The translations under genes were made by a program, and so were the position numbers. A model generated the notes under the pieces. It made no database searches. It was not told the DNA's origin and worked only from the letters and a program-made list of their open reading frames with translations. From Centroberyx gerrardi (Eukaryota > Chordata > Actinopteri > Beryciformes > Berycidae), in assembly GCF_048128805.1 (NCBI RefSeq), contig NC_136000.1, positions 15,532,854 through 15,596,853 of the forward strand: DNA of 64,000 nt, written 5' to 3'. Shown here piece after piece: positions 13,440-24,241 of this stretch. Position 1 is the stretch's first letter. Every line of letters begins with the position of its first letter.

Positions 13440-13799
13440 TCTGCTTAAAACTTCATAATAATGTGATGAATCACTTGCCCCGCTCCACAGGGAGGTCAGA
13501 GCGGTGGGTAAGCTACAGAACAGCCCCCAAGGCTTGTGGGAATCCAGTGACTTGCTCAGGGACACTTCAGCAGGGCAGATGTGTGCAGACACAAGGCTTG
13601 AATGTTCTCTCACTAAACACTTTCCCACCCTGCTACCCAAAAACGTGTTGCTAGCAGAGGACGGTCTTAATCCATTGCTGGGTTAAGGGGCTAGTGCACT
13701 TCTGTTGGCCCACGCTGATTTCAGTCACCCTAAATAGGACTTGAACCCACAATCCCTTGGCTTAGGAGGCCAATTCCTTATCCATTTGGTCACTGAAGC
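13440..13799 (-). mobile_element. probable tRNA-derived SINE copy
   Basis: Read on the minus strand, a tRNA-Arg-like head (13799 down to 13726) is followed about 120-150 nt later by a segment (about 13605 down to 13545) containing GAAGTGTCCCTGAGCAAGTC. This resembles the conserved central domain of fish V-type SINEs. The order head then central domain fits a SINE in minus orientation. The borders are not resolved and the copy is degenerate. Confidence 0.4.
13726..13799 (-). pseudogene. degenerate tRNA-Arg(CCT)-like sequence
   Basis: On the minus strand the segment keeps the anticodon arm of tRNA-Arg-CCT, with loop CTCCTAA and a five-pair TTGGC/GCCAA stem. It also keeps the D-loop core AATGGATAA, and a T arm with loop TTCAAGT (changed from TTCGAGT). 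The acceptor stem GCTTCAG / TTAGGGT has at least one mismatch and several G-T pairs, and the D stem is damaged. It is therefore more likely a SINE head or tRNA pseudogene than a working gene. Confidence 0.55.
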
Positions 13800-16700
13800 G
13801 TTGCGGTTCTGCTTCACCCAAAGCTACATCTGACTGCAATATAGAGAGATGGCTCATTATTTCACAATGCAATTTCATAGAATAAATCTCTCCATGTCTT
13901 TAAATGAGGTTGCAGCTGAGCACCATGCTTTGACTCGCCCTGACTCCTAAGTTGTGAAAGTAGGTGACGATGTCTGAGGACACGTTATGTGGGCTCTAAC
14001 ATCACAGTGAAGAGGCTCAGCTTTCCTGCAACAGATCATTTCACCTCCATCTCTCCATGACATCAGCTCCCACCTACACGCACCCGGCGGCGGGGGCCGG
14101 AGCGCTGTGTGGACGTGTCAGGACTCTGATTGGATCTCAAACGCACTCCAGTGTCGGTTTTTCACTGCAAACAAAGAGGTACAAGAACTTCAAGGCTCTG
14201 TTTGAAGTTCACCCCTTCATTCTACCTTAACTAATTGGTGGAAGCAAGTTGGCAATACAAATGCCACAAGCTGCAATGTGATTTCTCTAGATGTTTTAAT
14301 TTTAATTTTTTTTTTTTACCTACCAAGAGTCAACTCATTTACACCATCTGCACAAGAAAAGTTGACCAAATCATGTGATATAGGATATCTACCCGTATAC
14401 CTGCAGCCAACTACACTGAACTCTGTCATCTGATAGGCTGCTAATCCCCTTATTATGCTTGTCTGGTTAAATAGAGCAGTCAGTCAGTCTTTAAATCACC
14501 TAGCCTAGGGATCAATGTGAACCCCATACGCTAGGCTGTGTTCAATATGATTGAAACCACCAGGAAAAATGTAAAGTATAAGCATGTTAAATTAGGCCTA
14601 AAATGAGCAACACTAGCTTGACAAATTTGCCCTGGAGAAAGACTTGTCTGGGAAAAGACTGCAGGGCTCGGCCTACAAGTTGATGTTTTGAGTGACAAGA
14701 GCTCATCTCCCCCTTATGGTTTGTCAGATAGGCTGCCCTCATAGGTCAAATCTGGTCGTCTAGGATGTCGCATGTCAATGACTGGAATTTACCCTAAATA
14801 TCTGCGTTGTAAAGGATTCAGAAGATAGCTTGGATGACTGGGATACCAATGCCTAAGTGACTCCTGAAGATTTGTAGTAAGGAATGCGCAGCTTGCTATT
14901 GATCTCTACTAAGTGAGGTCACTGCATGTGGGGGGCAACCGCCCCACACTCAGACCCCACATAAAGGGGACGGCCACCCCCCACAAAGACTTTCTAAATG
15001 TGGCCTGTCTGCTCGATAAAGAGAACCAGGGGGATTTGGCTGGTGCTTGATATCAACCTTTCACACATGTTGAGGCTGTAGCCAGAGGATAGAAACAGAT
15101 GAACCAGTACAACCACAGGCATCAGCAAGTCAAGAGTGTCTCTGCCATCTTTGTCGCCCCAGGATCAGTCGTACATCATTTGCATACTCTATATCAGCAA
15201 ATGGATTCTGTGAACCTGATTTGGAGGAGAATATCAGACAGGCAATCTTTGCACTCTAACAGACTTTAGGATTCCCTCAAAGTGCTCAGAGAGCATTATA
15301 TGCCATCAGCAGCCCCCAAAAGAAGCCTTTTATTGTGCCAAGTATAGCCTGACTATAAAGGAAAAGAAGTCACCTTAATGACACCTTATGAATGAATGCT
15401 GTTGTTATGGAATTTTAGCAATATGTAAATAACTGACTGAGGTCAACTACAATCCAGAGCAGTCTTCAATATTGCAAACAAGGACTACTAAGCTCATTAA
15501 TTTACCTTTATTGGGTGCAGGATAGAACATAGTAGCCGTCAGAGAACATAATTGACCATTTTAGAAGTGCCTTACCCCTGTATCTGGTAAGCACCAAAGT
15601 AGGTGTGTGTGACATGTACAGCCTTGTGCATCCTGTCACTTTCACTGGCTTGATCTGGAGTGTTACTATGTGCTTCATAGGCTCAAAGACTCTTGAGTTG
15701 TGCTGAAGGCGTGTCTGTACTTTGTGTCATTGATGGGCATGTGGAGAAGCGGACACTCTGAGCCTTTTATCAGTCTTACACAGTGATGGATGTGCTCAGC
15801 TCTTTGCCCAATGGCCTGCAGCCTGAGCTTCTGTCTAAGCCCCTAAGCTACTGGAATGCGTGCAGCTTCTTGCTGCGCACATCAAGGGAGAACAGCCACG
15901 CTGCTTTGTTTACAGCCTTTCAAGAATGCCACACCATCCTAATCGATTTCAAAGTGGACAAATATTTCAATTCGGTTTAGCTGCTTCAATAGTCCATGAA
16001 TTGACATGGGCAGCACATATTAATGAAGCCTTTATTAATTCAAATGCATTGTCTGACTACTGAATAGTATTGCTTTTTTATTAAATCAGAAGTCCTTTGT
16101 TTAGTATATATCTAAAGTGTTTTTTATACCGATCTTAACATGCTTTTTAGGTTTCATCCTTTGATCAAAGAAAAGTTAGACATGAAGGTTTGCAAAATTT
16201 GATTTTTAAGTTATTAATCTGAGCACATTATAATAACTACAAAACATATTGCAGTGTCATGTTTGATATGCACGATAATTACACTATAACAAGGCTTAGC
16301 AGCACACTGTTTCTACAACTGTAGTTGTGTATCGTAGGCCTTCCTATCAAAAATCAAATTACTGAAAAGAACGAGCGAGATAGAGCAAATAAAGCAGCTG
16401 AGGTGATGCCATGTTATCAGCACTCTGTCAATCAGGGTCAATATTTCACTAGGGCAGAATGCTGAAAGAATTATATGGCAAGATAAAGCCAAACAAGTGG
16501 AGACATTTAGAATGGGAGCAAGTGTTTCAACAGGCTTGACCTACTTACAGCAGCCAGGGCTTAAACAGCTCCTCACCTGTGTCTGGCAGACGTCAGGACC
16601 CCTCATAAAAACACCAGCCCTTGATATCTTAAACAGAGTGCTGAGAAGGAGAGCTGTGGAGCTGTTTTTTTTTTTTTTTTCACCAACAAAATACTGTACA

Positions 16701-17679
16701 TTTCTATCCCCCCATAAAATCCTTGAGGTTTTGGTGGCTATTATTGTGAATATTTTAATCATTGTTTCTTCATCAATGTGTAACAAGTGGTTTGAGATGT
16801 GATCAAACCTGTTGACCGACCTGCTTGACCGACATGCTTGTTCAGTGATCCCATGATGTTTAGTGAAGGACAGTGTGAAGCCAGTGGCCCTGGTAGCCAC
16901 TCTGAAAGCTCCAGCTCCATGTTTGTAATGGAAAAAGGAAATGGAAAGAAAGTTCCATACTGTAGTCTCACTGCTAGAGCTTCATATGTGCATCTCATCA
17001 CTAGCCTCTAAAATGGATGTATTCCCATTCAGTAGAAGATCTGTACAGGGAAGTCAACAGAAATGCTCTTCCTGTCCTAATTCTGCATGTTAAGCACATA
17101 TGAGGTGATAACTGCTCTGGTCTGGTGTTCTGACTTTTCTATCAGGTGTTAGCGAGGATGGGAGATTTAACTTGCATCAACTTCCAAGTGATGTTTATCA
17201 ACACACTGGGAAAAGCACAACATTTCTTTTAAGTGGCATTCTACACATATTTGAAAAGGGGGATTAGTGAATTAAATACAGCTATTGAGCTATTGAGTTT
17301 TTTTAATAGAAGAAACCATAGTTGCAAGCTTTGCCACAACCTTACAACCTCCACTCAGTTGTCAGTGAAATATTATTTCTCCTCAAATGTATTTCCAAAA
17401 AGATTTGTATCATGCATTGGCATAATACTCATTGTACAGTCCCGTGCACTGGCCACATTTAAGTATAAACATATTTGCAGTGTAAGCAGTAGTGCTGTCT
17501 AGCATTCCCTTTTTATTGCTATGCAAGCAAATGTCAGGGTATATTATCTAACCCAGAAAAATGGAAATGCTTTCTCAGGAGGATGCAAATCAATTGCAGA
17601 TGCAATTGTTTGAATCTCAACATCAGAAACTTCTCATTGTATTGAAATCGTAGCATATCTGGACAGTATAAGACACATA
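13800..17679. other. non-coding stretch, no gene seen
   Basis: No exon is supported. A small GC-rich palindromic spot occurs near 14928-14950 (GTGGGGGGCAACCGCCCCAC) and a short GC-rich patch near 14085-14105. Otherwise it is AT-rich with random ORFs. Confidence 0.5.
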
Positions 17680-17900
17680 GGCTCCGATTCAGAGTTGGCG
17701 CACGCAAGTCATGCGCCTACATCCTTCAGCCAAGAAAAAAAACTATGTGAGACTAGATACTCGTATTCTGACTCGTGCCACGGAGGCACGTAGCTCTGAG
17801 TTGGGCGGCTCTCGCACCTGCCTACTGGGTGCCAAGTTTCTGACATGAGTACGTTTTTTGTGGATTGGCGCTCTCAGCAAGCCAGTGGCACTCCCTTTAA
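17680..17900. other. hairpin-rich GC segment
   Basis: Within AT-rich surroundings this segment contains compact perfect inverted repeats such as GGCGCA...TGCGCC (about 17697-17718) and CGTGCCACGGAGGCACG (about 17775-17791). It has no coding potential I recognise. It may be part of an unclassified repeat that also contains the promoter-like site at 18184. Confidence 0.4.
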
Positions 17901-18183
17901 GAGAAGCACTTGCCTTTAATTTTGAGAAATTTAAAATTTTATAGGCCTAAAGAGAAACATAGCCTAGATCAAAAAGGCCTAAAAGCTGTGTCATATTTCC
18001 AATTATATGGTAGCCTTTAATTAACTAGCATATCATATGTACTTGAATCATTGTTTGTTCATTAGGCCTATAATAGTCAAATAATATCAGTTAAGCTAAA
18101 TAAAATTAAGCTGTTGACTTTATAGAGGGTATTGATTGCAAGCCTAATCAAAAACACTCAACTCAACTCTTTTTGGGGAAACT

Positions 18184-18199
18184 CCGCCCGCATATATAG
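18184..18199 (+). promoter_or_regulatory. GC box plus TATA-like element
   Basis: CCGCCC at 18184-18189 is followed at once by ATATATAG at 18192-18199, a classic Sp1/TATA spacing unusual for this AT-rich region. No known gene starts here. A short ORF begins about 140 bases downstream. Could be chance or the promoter of a repeat element. Confidence 0.3.
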
Positions 18200-18335
18200 C
18201 TGCTGGAGCTTCGGGGCATGAGACTGAAGTCTGAATGCACAAACCACGTGTGCTTATTTCATCTCCAAATGCAAGCCATAGTGCGTAAGCTATGCAGTGC
18301 TACAGTGACTCAATAGACTGAAAGGGGAGATATAG

Positions 18336-18437
18336 ATGGAGAGGAGACGGGTTAAAGAGCGATTTCTAAGCCTTGAGATGATTGATAAATGGTTTGTGCA
18401 AAAGGAATGCCAACTTAATATTAGTAAGGTGGTTTGA
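18336..18437 (+). CDS. 33-codon ORF downstream of TATA-like site
   Basis: An ATG at 18336 opens a 33-residue reading frame, MERRRVKERFLSLEMI..., ending with TGA at 18435-18437. The product would be basic at the N-terminus and is not a protein I recognise. Its only support is position, about 140 nt after the GC-box/TATA motif. It could be a remnant of a transposon ORF or random. Confidence 0.15.
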   Translation: MERRRVKERFLSLEMIDKWFVQKECQLNISKVV

Positions 18438-21400
18438 AGTGCGTATCAAAGTGCTGTCTGATGGAGGCTACGGATTTAGTTCCCATGTAAAACCAAACAC
18501 CCACCCCAGCCTGGAGAATGTTCATTAATTGTCATTAATTCGTAGTGTTTTCTCAGGTTCACATGCTACTGGATTCACAGCATTGTTCTTACACTATGCA
18601 TTGACTGTGTATATCAAAAGAATACGAGGTGCTTTGTTATCTTTCGTGAAGCAGGCGTTTAGTCCTTAGGTCTTTCAGGTGTAGGTGTTCCCTTCCACAA
18701 TGTAGGGTGTGACAAGAAGAAAACAGACTGTAGAAAAGAAATAGGCCACTTCAGCAAGATCAACACGGTAGACTGCTTCCTAAAAGTGGATCAGCTTACA
18801 CTGGAATTGTTCAAAACCATCTGAGAGTACAGCAAGAGGTGCAAACTTTTGCCAATTTTTCCTCAATCCCTCAGTATTTACCGTGTTATGAAAGTTTATT
18901 CATGACAACACATGAAAGGTTTTAATCCAGGTTTATGCCCTGTCTGATGTGTTTTGACAGGGAGATTTGGCTCGAGTGCCAGGAAAAAGGGGAGCAAAGC
19001 CAGGAAAGGCAAATCACTCGCACACAGAAGTAAAGATCTCATTGAAAGTCTATTTGTCTTGTGAGATTAATTAGTCTGAAGTGATTTCCATGCCCATACA
19101 AGTACCAGTAAATACATTTCAGTTGGATGTTACAGAGGTGACCAGCAATATGAATGTTTTCACTTATTATTAAAGAAGCAAAAAGTGCCATTGCCCTTTC
19201 TGGTTGCTCCTTTTTGTCCTTTCTCCTCCCCTCTCAGTATTAATGCACTTTTCTGTCCGTAGCGGAGCCCCTGCTGCTCTTCTTTCACCCACTTCGGCCC
19301 TGATAGTGATAGCAGGCCTGGCGACAGACCTAGCACAGCTACTTTACATTTCATCAGCGAGCTGCTTCTGCTGGCTCCACATCTGTTATGGAAATTTGCG
19401 CAGAGGGGAAATGGAATGAAATGGAATATCATTTCAAATATTTTCACTTCTGAGAGCTGGTTGATTTAGGCACTTGTATAGGTTTCAAAGACAGAGGTGA
19501 TGAAATATTCTCATCCACTTTCACGGCCATATATTACATTAATCTATCAATACATTCTCGGTGACTGATAGCTTCAAATTTGAGATATTTTATGAAGTCA
19601 GCACTCTTGTGATGAAATTAACAACCTCTGACCATGTGTCAAAAGCCCCAATGGTGAAGCAAGCTTGATGAATTTGACTCCCCTGAACTTTAAGTTCAAA
19701 ATGTCCCCTATCTCTGTTCAATAGTTTAATAAGATTTTAATTAGGCAATTAAAAGTCTTTGGAATAGCATATGGTCATAATTACAGCTGTATGGTTCACT
19801 CAGGGATGAATGAGCCATTAATTACTCTTAGCTGGGTCTGGGGACTGGACTTAAAATGGGTCGAGCAGGGAAGACAGGAGAGGGTTTTTTTCTCCACAGT
19901 CACCTAATCACAAACACAGGCTGCAGAGTTTCCACTCACCAGGGAGCTGGAGAATCACTCTAACAGGAATGACAAACTGAGTTAGTGTAATGGGGGCAGT
20001 ATCTAAAGGACAATGTGTGAATACCTTTCTCTCTGTTGCAATTCCTGGATTGCTTTGTCACTTAGTCACTTTGTCCCTGATACTTAAGCTTTGGCACGAA
20101 CCTGCTTCCACGTCTCGTGTCTTACTCACAGATAGGTATCTTTAGATCGGGGTGAGTGGTTGTGAAATAACCTGAGCGGGGGCCGGTGTAGGACTGTGTC
20201 AACACTGCCTGGTAAATCAGCCACTCTGTCCATATGTGCTGGCCTGCTCTTCCATTAAAGCCCCTCCTGACAGATGATATCCTCCACATCTCACATCTGC
20301 TGCTTCACACATCTGAGGCTCCTTCAGCAGCGTGGAGATGCCGAGGGGGGGAGGGGGGGGGGGGTGTTGATCACGGGGTGAAGGCCACATCTGGGAGCAT
20401 GTGACCCAGGTTTCCCAGGTGGCGTGACGTAGGTGGCCAATATGTGTGTTTACAGGTGGCTTTCTAAGATGACAGGCATGCCAAGAGGCCTTATTTATCA
20501 ATCGACACTTTTCCAGTCAACAGGCTGTGTGTGGAATCCAGGCAGCCTTGACCCCTCCCTCTCTACTCGAATGGCAAATCCTAATGGCCGTGCCACCTGT
20601 TTCAGCAGTATAAGCAGTGCTGCTATTTATATTTCTCACAGAGTTGTATAAGTAGTGCTGTCATTGGACAGGCTTTGCCATTCAGTAATATATAGAGACG
20701 GTTTTATGCTAGGGGCTACCGTATATTACAGGAAATGACTGGTAAAGAGCACTGGGAATTTCCCTGTTTGGTTAAATATAAAACTTATTTCCTCTTTTGT
20801 GTCAGAAGTATTTTGACAGTGTGGGAAAGATAATATCCAAAAAGTTGATTCTATATATGAAATGTTGATAACTTTTTATGAGAAAGTTTGATAGCCTTCT
20901 ACTTTGCATGAAGGTTTCCTTCTGTTTAGCAGATTCCATTAACTCATTAAATCCTTTCTTATGAATATAGCAAGAAAAAAGCACTCATTTTCACAGAGTT
21001 GCCTATTTATGGGTGTTTTTCAGTCTTATCCCAGCCATGTGTGCTAATGAATCAGTTCTTCTCTTGTGTCAAGCACTCTCCTTCTTCCCAGTAGAGCTTG
21101 ATACACGTGACAAAGACAGAGAGTGAGCAATGACTGCTTGATTTAAGCGACTCTTCCCCTCCGCGGTTAATTCTTTTCACTGCATGGACTGTCAGAACTG
21201 TTACTATTACTCACGTGGATGATAGGCTGGTGAGCACACCATCAGTCAAACAGTGAAGAGTCTTTGTGCCACTCAGTTTTCTCCTCCAACCCAAAAGCTC
21301 AAGAGACGTCAATTTGAAACCCATCAACTTCTGTATATATGCTGCAGTAAAATCTCTTAAAACTTGACTTAAACAATGATTCTATGAACTTGATGAGGCT

Positions 21401-23932
21401 GATATGTAAAAAGGGGGCATAAAAAGATCTTCTAGACTCATAAGAGAGGATTCACACAGATACATGGCCAATGGTATCATCCATAGCCAGAAGAAACTAT
21501 TGAAGTCTGTCAGGCTGTGTAGTGAGTGAAAGGGATGATTCAGTACGCTGTTTATGCATCATGCAGGAGAGAGCAGCGGAGTGCAGAGTTGCATATAGAT
21601 TTCTATGCTGTCAGAGGGGCCCTTGTTCTCTCGCTCACGCTGAGTCGAGCTCTCTCTACGTATCTCGGTCGGATTCGGCTTGATGCATGCGGGGTCTCTT
21701 TTTCTGTCTGTCACGCACACCCAAAATTGATGCTAGCTCCGCTGCTTGTTGGTCAAGTGGTGTCTCACTCCAAATCGTTCCGCACAAAGGAGACTAATGA
21801 TGCTCATGGCTGCCCTCCCTGCTGGTGGGCGATCTAACCGTGGCCTTGTCTGTTTTACTCGCTACAGTCCAATGAAAGCACATATAGGCTCCTGGCAGGG
21901 GGCATTGTCAAAGCTTCAGACAGTGACCTAGCCTTTCAGTTTGTGATCTTTCGAGCTTTAAAAGCATAAGCCTGTCATAACTTGACCGTTAGTCTGTTTT
22001 TTTCATAGTGATCATAATGAAATATACAGCTATAAAGAGAAAGCTAGAAATTCTGTACTGTAGCCATTCTTTAGTGTACAGACACCCTTGATTATTTTTC
22101 TTTTATACCTTTTACTAATATGGACAGCACACTGGTGGTGAAGGTGCGATTGATGTTGATATCTTAGCTCACTTGTAACGGAGGTCTTTTTGATTTTGAC
22201 AGTCTATTACAATAAACAGAATACAAATACCTCACTCAGGAGAAAGTAACTTAATTTGTCCTTTGCTACACTGTAAGTATTATTCCTAAACGATCTCCTT
22301 TGGGACACTGCAGTGACAGAACAGTTAGCGTGTCTTTCAGTAATTCCCCTGTGAGAATCTTAAGTGTGTCAATACAGAAGTAGAAATAACCCCTTTCTTC
22401 TCTTCTTCTCTGGCCTTTATCATGGCATTCCTGCTCTTCTAAAATGTCGTCTACCCAGTTCAGATTCAGGGATGTCTGTGCTCGCGACTAGCGTCACACT
22501 GCTCATTGACGAAGAGCCAGGAGCCCCTTGATAGAAACCAGAAATAACTTCACTCGCTACCTTTTGCCATTGATTGCCATACCTCACATGAAACTGAATC
22601 CCCCTCTTGGTTGTATTTAAACAGCTACTCCCCGTGGCAGCTGTAATGGAAACACATCAGTGTTTGCAGATGTAGCTGGGATGTCTGTATCAAATTACCC
22701 TTAACTCTCACTACGTTCAGTACAACAGCATCAGTACGTGCCACATGACTCCACTATTAGGATAATAGCTGTCTTGTGGTTTCGTTCTAATATTCTAAGA
22801 GTTATTGTAGGAGTTTGTGGACAAAGGAGTTAGCCAGTGTCAACTCTTAAATGGCAAGGACAACTAAGATGAAATATCATTGATCCATATTGATTTGAGA
22901 AGCACTGAAGCAGTGGGCCTGTGCAAACATTTAGCAGAGTTCCTTTGGCTTTGGGACCTTTTATCTCCTTACAGTCCTCACCACAAAGGACATAATTAAA
23001 ACCAGGCAGGACCCAAAGCCTTTTATGACCTGTGGAAACCAAAACATTTTACAGTATGACTTGGTTGTAATATACTGTATGCAAACCATTTCTTGCCTCT
23101 CAGTGATCAAACAAAGTTCAGCTAAAGAAAACTTCAGGGCAAACAACTTGACAGTTCCTGTAATATGAGCTGTTATCTGGCAGACACACCTTTCCATTGT
23201 CTTGCGTATTAACTAAGGTTTCCAAGAAATAGGTTCTTTCTTTTCATTCTAGCGCCTTCCACAATAGAGCATGTACATGCAGTTCAGATATGGAGATTTC
23301 AGCTTTGGGAGCTTAAGGTTGTTTTGTCAGGAGCTGACACTATCAAATTAACCTGACCTTAGTACTGTGCACAGACAAAGACGTCCTGCAGCAAAGCTCA
23401 TTCACATAGTAGTCTGTTAATGATCACTACAGTGTTATCACTTGTTCACCCCTCTAAACAGAAAATGAAAGCAGATCAGTGCCACCTCAGATATGTAATG
23501 TGTAGTGAAAAGGTCAGCCGGAGTCCCACAGACGGAGAAAGCAGCTTTTGTTTTTTGTCTTGTGGCACTTTTCCACTCAAGCTTTCAGATATAATGTGTT
23601 GTGATTGTTATATGGTCAGAGGATGTTTTGTTTTGGTCAAGATAAAGACTGCTCTCTACCCAAAGTATTGTCAACAATTACTAAGAAAGTAAACCTACAT
23701 TCTTTTTTCATCTAGTGCACTCATTAGCACTGCAGCTGTTACTGTATAAAGCTTGAACAGTGTGGGTAAGGCTTCTGTCAATACTGAACTGTGTACTAAA
23801 CTTTAATGTACAAAGTACATTAAAGTACAAAGTAATTTACAAAGTAATTTTCCATTATAAGGAGAGGAACCCCACAAGCTTGCTTATACAGTGCACTAAT
23901 CTGAATAAATGTTCTTCTGTGGGTGTTTGCAG
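18438..23932. other. non-coding stretch upstream of sema4b coding start
   Basis: No coding exon is supported. A poly-G run with one interruption lies at 20345-20364. The rest is AT-rich with short random frames. It probably belongs to a sema4b 5' intron. Confidence 0.5.
20345..20364. repeat. poly-G tract
   Basis: G-runs of 7 and 12 are separated by one A. Strings like this are potential G-quadruplex formers and sequencing trouble spots. Confidence 0.85.
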
Positions 23933-24241
23933 AGACCCTGCGGTGTCGTGTATACATGGAGGCTGATTGGAGGAGGCTGTCTGTTCTAGGAGGCTCGTTC
24001 TGAGGTCACAGGTCATCATTCCAAGCCCAGCGTCATCGTCTGCAGCCCCGAAGGAGCGCCCGCACTTCACTTTCACAACAGCGCACAGGTCTTCCATTCA
24101 AGGAGCCCAGACCTACAGGAAGAGAGGGAGAGAAAATAAACACGGGGCAGAAAAAGACACTCTTCATGAATTCCCCAAAATCCTGAAAGGCAAACACTGC
24201 GAGTTGGCTGGCGGTCCTGAGGAGCCTTTTGGACAATAAGT
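23933..24241 (+). other. sema4b: sema4b 5' UTR part of first coding exon
   Basis: A GTGTTTGCAG acceptor precedes 23933 and the coding ATG is at 24242, so the first coding exon likely starts here and an upstream untranslated exon must exist. The leader holds at least two small upstream ORFs: ATG at 23956 with 15 codons before TGA, and ATG at 24171 with 6 codons. An in-frame stop upstream of 24242 supports the chosen start. Translation may be dampened by the upstream ORFs (inference). Confidence 0.5.

Noticed and set aside
13726..13799. functional tRNA-Arg(CCT) gene
   Set aside because: Acceptor and D stems carry mismatches, and the TTCGA loop is changed to TTCAA. A pseudogene or SINE head is more likely.
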